Made by a program: the position numbers and the translations under genes. This document shows, piece after piece, positions 24,845 to 32,133 of a stretch of DNA of 51,325 bases. The DNA is from Virgisporangium ochraceum. GTDB lineage: Bacteria > Actinomycetota > Actinomycetes > Mycobacteriales > Micromonosporaceae. The stretch's first letter is position 1. Each line of letters begins with the position of its first letter. The notes under the pieces are model-generated. The model searched no databases and was not told the origin of the DNA. It saw only the letters and a list, made by a program, of their open reading frames with translations. The stretch spans positions 1-51,325 of the forward strand of contig NZ_BOPH01000104.1 in the NCBI RefSeq assembly GCF_016863655.1, written 5' to 3'.

Positions 24845-25720
24845 TCAGAGTGAAGCCGTAGCTTCCGGTTCCCCACAACGGAGAACGTCCTGCACGCTTG
24901 CAAGCCGCTCCCCGTCGTCGAACACACCAGTCTCGACGAATCGCTCGGCGACCCGGCGCATGCCCGAGATCGCCGCCCGGCTCAACTGGTTGGCGTAGAT
25001 GCACAGTCGGTATCCCGCGTCGCCGAGCATGTGCCACGACATGTGCGGGAAGGCCGTCGGTACCGTCACCAGAGGCACCCGGTGATCCCATCGCGCGGCC
25101 ACCTGCAACGCCTCCCGTCCGGCCGGATCCTTCGAGTGGATCAGGACCGCGTCAGCCCCGGCGTCCACCATCCGTGCGGCGCGGTCCAGGGCGACGGACA
25201 GGTCGAGCTGCACGATGAGGCTCTCCGTCCGGCCGATGATCATCGTTTCCGGACCCACCACGGACCGCATCTCCATCAACTGGGCGCAGACCAGTTCCAG
25301 ATCGGCGATGCGCTGCTCGCGGTGCCCGCTGAAGCTGTTGCACTTCGGATAGGCGCTGTCCTCGAGGCACAGGGCGGCGGCGCCGGCGCGCGCCAGTTCG
25401 TTGGCGTAGCGGCGGGCGGTCAGGGTCGATCCCCCGGCGTTGTCCACATCGACGACGACCGGAAGGTCGCAGAAGCCGGTGAGGGCGAGGACCACGTCCG
25501 CGAGATCCCGGGATCCGAGGACATTGGCGTCAGGCAGGCCGCGGGAGGCGGACACCTCCAGTCCGCTGACCCAGAGTGCGTCGAAGCCGGCCTCCATCGC
25601 GACGCTTGCCGCCAGGACACTGCTGGTTCCGACGGCACGCACCGGCGGGGATCCGGTCGGCGCGTTCAACGCCGTCCGCAGTCGCGTCGCGGGCGTCTCC
25701 GACCCCGTGAACGTCAGCAC
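24845..25720 (-). CDS. PEP mutase/isocitrate lyase superfamily enzyme with altered EDK motif
   Basis: 291 residues, GTG at 25720 overlapping the kinase stop (GTGCTGA). The fold matches PEP mutase closely: ALWVSGLEVSASRGLPDAN (Asp64), VVVDVDNAGG (Asp91, Asp93), LEDSAYPKCNSF (120-131), IIGRTESLI (Arg164) and AVLIHSKDP (His195). True PEP mutases carry EDKxxxxxNS; here the Lys is Ser122. That Lys is part of the gating loop used for phosphonopyruvate formation, so the enzyme may perform another C-C or C-P reaction. No phosphonopyruvate decarboxylase is in the window, which argues against a standard phosphonate pathway. Confidence 0.82.
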   Translation of the reverse strand: MLTFTGSETPATRLRTALNAPTGSPPVRAVGTSSVLAASVAMEAGFDALWVSGLEVSASRGLPDANVLGSRDLADVVLALTGFCDLPVVVDVDNAGGSTLTARRYANELARAGAAALCLEDSAYPKCNSFSGHREQRIADLELVCAQLMEMRSVVGPETMIIGRTESLIVQLDLSVALDRAARMVDAGADAVLIHSKDPAGREALQVAARWDHRVPLVTVPTAFPHMSWHMLGDAGYRLCIYANQLSRAAISGMRRVAERFVETGVFDDGERLASVQDVLRCGEPEATASL

Positions 25721-26367
25721 GGCATGACCCCCCGCTCGGCCAGTGCGCGCCAGGCGTCGTGCAGAACCTCAGCCGGTTTCCGGGCCGCGTCGATGGCGAC
25801 GACGTCTCCGCAGTACGGAAAGTCGTCGGGTTTGGCGATCACCGCGTCGTACACGCTCCGGACCCGGTCCTGGATCTCGAGGACGTCCCAGTCGACGCGA
25901 GCGGAGTCGCCGGACCGGCGGCCGACGCGTTCCACCGAGTCCTGCGGCGACACCGAGAGCACCAGCGTCACGTCGGGCGCGCTGCCGATCATCTTTCCGA
26001 GCCGGTCATGGACCTCGACCGCGTCCGCCCCGTGTTTGACCGCGAAGAAGGCGATCTCGCTCAGGAGCCAGCGGTCGGCGATGACGGGCCGGACCGCGAC
26101 CGAGGGCGCGACCAGGCGGTGGAGCGTGGCGGCCTTGTCGGCACCGAGGGCCGCCAGATACTCCTCGCGGTTGTCGGGCGTCGGACGGTACTTGCCGTCG
26201 ACCAGGGTCTGAATGTGCTCCACCGCCACGAAGTTCGTGGTGAGGACACACAATGGGGTTACCCCGAACAGATCCGACCAGATCCGGAACAGTCCTTTGC
26301 GGACGGTCGTCTTGCCCGCACCGTCGAGGCCCTCGACGACGACGAACGGATATCTCCTGATGCTCAT
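25714..26367 (-). CDS. Thymidylate-kinase-like P-loop kinase
   Basis: 217 residues. The P-loop is VVEGLDGAGKTT (13-20 core), with a lid/Arg region RPVIADRWLLSEIAFF and VTLVLSVSPQDSVERV, as in dTMP kinases. The usual dTMP-binding DRY-type motif is DRW, and overall similarity looks modest, so the phosphate acceptor may not be dTMP. The start overlaps the upstream stop as ATGA and the end overlaps the PEP-mutase-like gene. Being coupled on both sides within the operon, it is more likely a biosynthetic kinase, for example one phosphorylating a pathway intermediate, than housekeeping. Confidence 0.75.
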   Translation of the reverse strand: MSIRRYPFVVVEGLDGAGKTTVRKGLFRIWSDLFGVTPLCVLTTNFVAVEHIQTLVDGKYRPTPDNREEYLAALGADKAATLHRLVAPSVAVRPVIADRWLLSEIAFFAVKHGADAVEVHDRLGKMIGSAPDVTLVLSVSPQDSVERVGRRSGDSARVDWDVLEIQDRVRSVYDAVIAKPDDFPYCGDVVAIDAARKPAEVLHDAWRALAERGVMPC

Positions 26368-27128
26368 TCGGCCTGTCCCGCTCCCGTACCGGACCTGTAC
26401 TTGGTGAACCTGCCGCGCCAGGGGACCAGCAGACCGACCAGATCGACGAGGCGCAGTTCGGCCAGGATCTCCAGCAGACCGCCGACGCTCGCCTCCTCGG
26501 CGATCATGGCCGTCGTCAGCCGGCAGTAGGCCAGCCGTGTCCCGTCACGTCCGTCACCTCGCGCCGCCTCACCGACGAGCCGCAGCGCCGCCCCGGTCGC
26601 GGCCGTCCGCGCGGCCGACTCCAGCGTCTCCGCGCTCACCTCGGTCGAGACCGGCCGCAGCGTCGAGTGGTGCACCCCGCGGTGGCGGATGACCGTGAAG
26701 AACGCCGTCCACCAGGCGGCTGCCGCGGTCACCTCGACCAGGGCGCGGTGCAGGACCGGTTCACGGCCGGCGTCACACCACTCGTCGGCGAGCCCGGCCA
26801 CTGACCGTACGAGCCGTCCCTGCCCGGTGCCCGGGTCGAACCGGTGGGCGAGCGACACGATGACATCCAGGCCGGCGTCGACGATCAGAGATCCGGCCGC
26901 CTCGTCCGGCTCCATCGGTGGCAGGGCGCCGACGATGTCGGTGGGCCTGACGTCAGGCGTGACGAGCGGAAGGATCCCGTCGGCCTCGAGGCACCGGGTG
27001 AACTCGTCGAGGTGCAGCAGCAGCCGTTGCCCCTGGAGGCCGTCGGCGAGAATCTGCCAGCTCGCCTCGATGCTCGGATCTCGTGTCGCTTCTATCGTCA
27101 CCACGCCCGGAAGGCGGTCAGCAAACAT
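26364..27128 (-). CDS. Protein of unknown function
   Basis: 254 residues, ATG 27128 with GAGG upstream, twelve bases after the beta-lactamase-fold gene. I do not recognise it. It begins MFADRLPGVVTIEATRDPS, has LLLHLDEFTRCLEADGILPL and a long helical C-terminal half (ALRLVGEAARG, GLLEILAELRLVDLVGLLVP) ending with a basic RFTKYRSGTG. There is no signal peptide. Its stop overlaps the kinase start. It may be a kinase partner or a peptide/carrier recognition protein; no evidence decides. Confidence 0.6.
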   Translation of the reverse strand: MFADRLPGVVTIEATRDPSIEASWQILADGLQGQRLLLHLDEFTRCLEADGILPLVTPDVRPTDIVGALPPMEPDEAAGSLIVDAGLDVIVSLAHRFDPGTGQGRLVRSVAGLADEWCDAGREPVLHRALVEVTAAAAWWTAFFTVIRHRGVHHSTLRPVSTEVSAETLESAARTAATGAALRLVGEAARGDGRDGTRLAYCRLTTAMIAEEASVGGLLEILAELRLVDLVGLLVPWRGRFTKYRSGTGAGQAE

Positions 27129-27140
27129 CTTTCGGTCCTC

Positions 27141-28427
27141 TCACACCTCTGCACCGACGCGGACGAACTCGAGGTCGCCCGCCCGCGGCAGGCTGATGGT
27201 GAAGCTGCGGCCGGTCCCGAGGGTCAACCGGTAGCCGGGGCCGGCGAAGTCGTTCCCGTCGACGGTGAGCAGGTCCGTCGCCGACCCCCGTCGCAGCGCG
27301 AGCGCGCCGTCGTCGAGATCGAGCCGCAAGGGTAGCGGCAGGTGCCGGCAGCGGTACTCCCCCAGCCAGCCGGACGCTTCCGTCACGGTCTTCGGCGCGG
27401 CATCGACCGGGTCGACGTCGTCGTCGGCCGACCCCACCGCGCGGAGGCCACGCGCCAGCGCCTCGTGCGGTGTGCCTCCCGACCGGAGCGCCAGCTCGGC
27501 CGCCCCCGCCACGTGAGCCGCGTCGGTGTCGCTGCGGTTGGTCGTACACACGATCAGGTGACCCGCGTCGGACCACACGGCCTGGGCCGAGTAGCCCTGC
27601 TCGTGTCCCGCGTGGTTGAACCAGCCGGTGCCGCCACCGTCCCGTTCGACGAACAAGCCGGCGCCGTACCCCGTCGACGAACCATCGGCCAGGCGTCCCG
27701 GTTCGTGCAGAAGTCGGCGCAGCGCGGGGTTCGCGGGCTCACGCCGCGTTTCGCCGCGATGCCAGCTCGCCAGGTCCGAGACGCTGGTGAACAGCGCGCT
27801 CCCGCCGGGTATCGTCGTCGGACGGTCGGCGCGCATCGGCATACCGTCGACCTCGGCGTAGGAGTGGGCGAGGCGGGCCACGACCTGATCCGGTCTGCTG
27901 AGGACACCGGTGTCCGACAGGCCCGCCGGGGAGAACAGCAGCCGGTCGGCGACCTCGGCGAGGGTCTCGTCGAAGGCGCGCTCGACCACCATTCCCAGCA
28001 GGATGTAGTTGCTGTTGCTGTAGGAGAACCGGGTACCCGGCGCGAACATGCACGTCTCCTGCCGCGACAGCAGCGCGACGACGTCGGTGCGGGTCAGGTA
28101 GTCGTACTCGCGGAGACCCATCAGCGCGAGCATGGTCTCGGCGTCGCGGATACCGCTCGTGTGGTGCATCAACTCGATGAGCCGGACGTGGGCGGCGGAC
28201 GGGACGTCCGGTACCCACGTCGCCAGTTCGTCGTCGAGGTCCAGGCGGCCGTCGTCGGCCGCCAGAAGCGCCAGCCGAGCCGTGAACTGCTTCGCCACCG
28301 ACGCCGCCTTCACCACCGTGTGCGAGGTGAACGGCACCGCGTGCTCGACCACCGCCATGCCCTCCGAGTACTCGGCGACGTCGCCGGCCGGGCCTTGGAC
28401 GAGCAGGGCGACTCCCCCGTTGGTCAT
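27141..28427 (-). CDS. Class C beta-lactamase-fold serine hydrolase
   Basis: 428 residues, ATG at 28427, seven bases after the HExxH stop; the longer open frame lies inside that gene. Catalytic motifs: KAASVAKQF (SxxK), FSYSNSNYILLGMVVE (YxN) and FNHAGHEQGYS (the K/HxG box). A 100-residue beta-rich C-terminal domain (TEASGWLGEYRCR onward) is common in the family. No signal peptide is visible, so it probably works in the cytoplasm. Members include esterases, transacylases and D-peptidases; here it may act as a peptidase or an acyltransferase on the product. A second such protein is encoded at 35076-36140. Confidence 0.82.
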   Translation of the reverse strand: MTNGGVALLVQGPAGDVAEYSEGMAVVEHAVPFTSHTVVKAASVAKQFTARLALLAADDGRLDLDDELATWVPDVPSAAHVRLIELMHHTSGIRDAETMLALMGLREYDYLTRTDVVALLSRQETCMFAPGTRFSYSNSNYILLGMVVERAFDETLAEVADRLLFSPAGLSDTGVLSRPDQVVARLAHSYAEVDGMPMRADRPTTIPGGSALFTSVSDLASWHRGETRREPANPALRRLLHEPGRLADGSSTGYGAGLFVERDGGGTGWFNHAGHEQGYSAQAVWSDAGHLIVCTTNRSDTDAAHVAGAAELALRSGGTPHEALARGLRAVGSADDDVDPVDAAPKTVTEASGWLGEYRCRHLPLPLRLDLDDGALALRRGSATDLLTVDGNDFAGPGYRLTLGTGRSFTISLPRAGDLEFVRVGAEV

Positions 28428-28434
28428 GGCTCGA

Positions 28435-29430
28435 TCACGCCGACCCGGCCATGGAGGACTGGAGGTCGAGAACCTGGTCCCGGTACCACCGGACGGCGTC
28501 GGCGAGGGCGGGCTCGGTGATGAGTTGCAGCGCCCGGTCGGCGTCGTCGCGGGCGGCCGACAGCTCCTCGGCGTGCTTGAGATACATGGCCCTCGCCATG
28601 GCGGCAACCTCCCGCGGCACCTCCGCCTCGGCCAGCCGTGCGCAGAACAGCGCGACGTGCGAGAAGGCCCAGACCCCGTGCAGGAACCCGAAGGCGGGAC
28701 GCTTCATCTGACGCCACGGCGCGTAGTACGACGCGTCGTCCGGGAACGACACGTCGTGGGCCGCCAGGAGGTCGTTCATCGCGGTGTGGGCCGCCTCGTG
28801 GATGAGGTCGCGGGCGACGAAGTAGTGCTCGTCGAAGTAGTCGAGATGCACGGTGGTGGGCAGCGCGCTCGTGGTCCAGCTACGGACGTCGGTGTCGTGC
28901 ATCGTCCGGCGCTGGAGGAGGACGACCACGCGGCAGTTGCGCGACACGGTCGGGCCAAAGTCCGCCTCGACCGCCATGGCCAGGGCGGCCTGGATCAGGC
29001 GCCGGTCCCGTTCGTCGGCGGTCGCACAGACGTCGGGGTCGACGACGGCAACCGGCGTGCGCGACAGTTGCTGGTCGTCGATCAGCGAAGCCTCGTCCGG
29101 ATGGGCGACCAGGACCGGCCCGGCGGCCGTCCCGATCGGCCGGAGGCTGTCCTGGCTCGAACGCAACCGCAGCGCCCGCCGCATCCCCGGGACGTCTCCG
29201 GTCTCCGCCGCCCGCTGCACCGATTCCAGGACGTGGTGTGCCAGGCCGTACCGGAGCGGGAGGTCGGACGCCGCCGTACCGGCCCACCCGGCGTCGCCGG
29301 CGTCCGGGATCAGCGCCAGCATCTCGTCAATGCGCGCGACCTTCGCCACGCGGTGCTGGTCCACCGTGCGCCACAGACTCTCGTATGGCGTCGAGGTCGG
29401 CTCCGAAACGTCCACAGTGTTCTCCCACAT
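28435..29430 (-). CDS. HExxH-type RiPP modification protein (putative peptide hydroxylase)
   Basis: 331 residues. The key motif is RDLIHEAAHTAMNDLL (HEAAH at 211-215) followed by a helical part with RPAFGFLHGVWAFSHVALFC. This matches the mod_HExxH family that accompanies FxsB-like radical SAM enzymes, some members of which are 2-oxoglutarate-dependent peptide beta-hydroxylases. The start given (ATG 29430) overlaps the radical SAM gene by 104 bases. Internal starts such as GTG 29349 or ATG 29322 would leave little or no overlap and cannot be excluded. In relatives this domain is often fused to the radical SAM protein; here it is separate. Confidence 0.78.
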   Translation of the reverse strand: MWENTVDVSEPTSTPYESLWRTVDQHRVAKVARIDEMLALIPDAGDAGWAGTAASDLPLRYGLAHHVLESVQRAAETGDVPGMRRALRLRSSQDSLRPIGTAAGPVLVAHPDEASLIDDQQLSRTPVAVVDPDVCATADERDRRLIQAALAMAVEADFGPTVSRNCRVVVLLQRRTMHDTDVRSWTTSALPTTVHLDYFDEHYFVARDLIHEAAHTAMNDLLAAHDVSFPDDASYYAPWRQMKRPAFGFLHGVWAFSHVALFCARLAEAEVPREVAAMARAMYLKHAEELSAARDDADRALQLITEPALADAVRWYRDQVLDLQSSMAGSA

Positions 29431-30550
29431 AGTCGATCAGCCACCGACGGGAGGCACAGTACTCACCCTCCCATCCCGTATTGACCAGTCGCAGCCGATC
29501 GGCCAGCGATCCGCCGCAGCACACCCCTACGTGTGTGCACGATGAACACACCTCGAGCAGGGAACTCATACCCTGACGCAACTCCGGGTTGCGCTGGAAC
29601 ATGATCACGTCGTTCAGATCGGTGACCGTGTCCGTCGACCCTATCCGGGCATCGGGTGTCGAAATCTCCTCGGACGCTCCGATCGTTCCGTCAGGGTAGA
29701 GCGAAACGATGAAGGGCTCCTTTTTTTCGGACCAGTCGGTGAGCGCGACGTCGGCCTCGACGAAATGGAGCATGATGGAGAAGATCGGCTCGAGAATGAA
29801 TTGCCGAAAGTGGCCCTCACGCCAGCTGTCGAAGCAGCCCGCGACGAACTCCGCGTATTCCATGGGAGTGGTCGCCCAGCCCGCGGCGCCCTGCCCGGAG
29901 CCGTTCAGGAGCTGAAGAGACTTGGCGTTTCCCTTCGGAAATTTCAAGGTCGTCACGTTGTAGTCCAGGCACGGGCTCAGCCGTACCGCACGGACGTGGG
30001 GGAACCCGGCCACCATCGCCATCGTCTCGGCCGCCCGCTGCAGAACCAGGTTGGTCACCGTGACGCACAACGCGATGGAACGGCCGCGCGCTCTCAGCAG
30101 TTCGATACCGCGCAGCACCTTGTCGAACGTCGGCATGTCGCGGTAGTCGACCCGGTAGGAGTTGGCCGACCGGGGACCGTCGACCGACACGCCGATGTCG
30201 ATACCGGGACACAGTTCGTCGAACAGATCCAGCCAGCTGTCATTCAGCAGCATGCCGTTGGTCTGCATCGTCACCTCGAGCGGCCCCGGATATGCGCCGA
30301 GAACCTCGAGGAGCGCCCGCATCCGCTTCACCCCGATGAGAAGCGGCTCGCCGCCGTGCAGCACCACCCGCATCGGCCGACCCCGGCCCGCACGGAGAAA
30401 CGAGTCCAGAACCTCCGGACTGAGCCATCGCTCGTCCGGATACGGCTTGCGTTTCTCGTAGCAGTAGTAACAGTTGATGTTGCAGGCTTCACCGGCGAGC
30501 TTGAGAATCGCTGTCAACGAATCTTCAGCTGAAGGCAAACGCAATTGCAT
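29327..30550 (-). CDS. Radical SAM/SPASM peptide-modifying enzyme (FxsB-like)
   Basis: 407 residues. The radical SAM cluster is CNINCYYC (Cys23, 27, 30), with VVLHGGEPLL and MQTNGMLLND and VSVDGPR as later core motifs. The C-terminal SPASM region shows CSSCTHVGVCCGG and GEYCASRRWL, ligands for one or two auxiliary clusters. Such enzymes cross-link or epimerise ribosomal peptides. ATG 30550 has AAGGAG six bases upstream; ATG 30568 is possible. Preceded by a 143-base gap with a hairpin and followed by the HExxH gene, the pair strongly resembles FxsB systems, but no FxSxx precursor is in the window. Confidence 0.88.
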   Translation of the reverse strand: MQLRLPSAEDSLTAILKLAGEACNINCYYCYEKRKPYPDERWLSPEVLDSFLRAGRGRPMRVVLHGGEPLLIGVKRMRALLEVLGAYPGPLEVTMQTNGMLLNDSWLDLFDELCPGIDIGVSVDGPRSANSYRVDYRDMPTFDKVLRGIELLRARGRSIALCVTVTNLVLQRAAETMAMVAGFPHVRAVRLSPCLDYNVTTLKFPKGNAKSLQLLNGSGQGAAGWATTPMEYAEFVAGCFDSWREGHFRQFILEPIFSIMLHFVEADVALTDWSEKKEPFIVSLYPDGTIGASEEISTPDARIGSTDTVTDLNDVIMFQRNPELRQGMSSLLEVCSSCTHVGVCCGGSLADRLRLVNTGWEGEYCASRRWLIDYVGEHCGRFGADLDAIRESVAHGGPAPRGEGRAH

Positions 30551-30594
30551 CTGCGACTCCTTCGCCATGCTGCCACTGATTGTGCGCTGCGCCC

Positions 30595-30614
30595 GCGGGG
30601 AGCAAATTCCCCGC
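30595..30614. promoter_or_regulatory. Perfect 7-bp GC-rich hairpin between TfuA and radical SAM genes
   Basis: The arms GCGGGGA and TCCCCGC enclose a six-base loop, in the only sizeable gap (30551-30693) of the upper operon. No U-run follows on the minus strand, so it is not a standard terminator. It might act as an mRNA processing or attenuation element lowering or tuning expression of the radical SAM gene and those after it. Confidence 0.5.
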
Positions 30615-30693
30615 TCGTCCACAACAGCGCCGGATGCCGACTACGTTAGCTATTCACGTCGATGGAATCAAGGGATGTCTGGCGATGCAACCG

Positions 30694-32124
30694 TCAAATT
30701 CCGCGCGAAAGCTCCGCGTCTGCGGAAACACCTTCCGGCGGCATTGCAATTTCCGGGGATCTTCCTGTCGATGATTGGTGTGCATTCTCGGTTCCGATCC
30801 GGAAATCGGCGAGGAAAGAGTCGCACGATGCCGCGAGAAATACCGTGCGGGCCGTGACGGCCGCCGCCTGTGCCGACGGAAAGCCCCGATCGTTCGCGGC
30901 GATGTCCAATGCTGCGGGTGCCACCTCCCAACGCTCGGCCAGCCACCGCAGCACCTGATCCTCCGCCATCTCGTCCGGATCGAAGTCCGGCCGGTGCCGA
31001 CGACCGAGCTCGTTGATGGCGGAGACCCGGTCGGCCAGACCCAGCGCCTGTGCGTATCCGGGAAGTTTCCGGAACGCCGCGAGCATCAGCTCGTCGGCGG
31101 TGATTCCCGGCTCGACACGGAAACTGCGCACCAGCACGCGAGCAACGATCTCCACCCGATCGGCGCCGGCCAGCTCGTGCTCGGTGACCCACGTGCCGAG
31201 CGGGCCCGGCAGCTCGTCCGGCCCGTACCAACCGACGTGCGCACCGTGGCGCACCGCCGCCTCCGGGAGTCCGGACCCGTTCCCGGGTACGGTCCCACCG
31301 GACCGGCAGCGGGTACGGCAGTCCTCCGCGAGCCACCGGAGCACCGCGTGGCCGTACACCGACGGGAAGTCGGTGGCCAGCACCTGACACATGCGCAGTG
31401 CCGCCAGTTCCTCGCTGTGGTTGGCCGCCAACTGCCACCCGTACAGATAAAGGGTGCGGGTGGGGGCCGCGGAGCGCAGGCCCGGACCCGCCCGACGCAG
31501 CACGCCCACCAGGCTCCGCGCATCGTCACGCTTGCGATCGATCGTCGACGTCGCAAGGAAGCGCCCCAGGCGCCAGGCTGCCGCATCGTCGACGCCCGAC
31601 GCCACGGCGACGGTGACGACCTGCCGCCAGGACCGGTCGCGATACGGCATGGCGCCGAGCTCCCCCACGATGCGGTCGGCGGTCTCCGGATCGCAGAGCC
31701 CCTGCCGGGACGCCTCCACGAGTTTCGCGCGGGTGTTGACCAGCGGCTCGGACAGTGGCCGGTATCCGTCCTCGGCCGTGCCGTGCATCAGCGCGACCTC
31801 GTCGTCGGCCCAGAGGACCCGGTCGCGGTAGTCCTCGAAGATGCCGCCGACGCCCACCATCCCGTGGTCGGCGAGCTCGGCCGCACGCAGCGCACCGATG
31901 CTGGCGGCGCCGAACACCGTCGCGCCCCGGGCCATCAGATCGAGGATCTCCTTGTGCGGAACGGCCTGTGCCTGGTGGAAGTAGCCGTCGATGATGCCGA
32001 CGGCGTCGCCCACCTCCACGTCGAGCTCGATCAGGTCACCCGCGGCCACGGGCGGACGGACGGTGATGTCGTCGCAGGAACGGATGTCCGGAAGCGAGGG
32101 TCCGACGAACAGGTATCGGTTCAC
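30694..32124 (-). CDS. TfuA-like protein, YcaO partner
   Basis: 476 residues, GTG at 32124 nine bases after the YcaO stop, with GAGG upstream. The N-terminal TfuA core has YLFVGPSLP, VGIIDGYFHQAQAVPHKEIL, GATVFGAASIGALRAAEL and GIFEDYRDRVLWADDEVALM. The remaining 250 residues, helical, extend well beyond the minimal TfuA domain. TfuA proteins work with YcaO enzymes in ATP-dependent backbone activation, notably thioamide formation in RiPPs and in methyl-coenzyme M reductase, where TfuA is thought to deliver sulfur. The adjacent YcaO gene supports that role here. Confidence 0.85.
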   Translation of the reverse strand: MNRYLFVGPSLPDIRSCDDITVRPPVAAGDLIELDVEVGDAVGIIDGYFHQAQAVPHKEILDLMARGATVFGAASIGALRAAELADHGMVGVGGIFEDYRDRVLWADDEVALMHGTAEDGYRPLSEPLVNTRAKLVEASRQGLCDPETADRIVGELGAMPYRDRSWRQVVTVAVASGVDDAAAWRLGRFLATSTIDRKRDDARSLVGVLRRAGPGLRSAAPTRTLYLYGWQLAANHSEELAALRMCQVLATDFPSVYGHAVLRWLAEDCRTRCRSGGTVPGNGSGLPEAAVRHGAHVGWYGPDELPGPLGTWVTEHELAGADRVEIVARVLVRSFRVEPGITADELMLAAFRKLPGYAQALGLADRVSAINELGRRHRPDFDPDEMAEDQVLRWLAERWEVAPAALDIAANDRGFPSAQAAAVTARTVFLAASCDSFLADFRIGTENAHQSSTGRSPEIAMPPEGVSADAELSRGI

Positions 32125-32133
32125 GAGGCGTCC

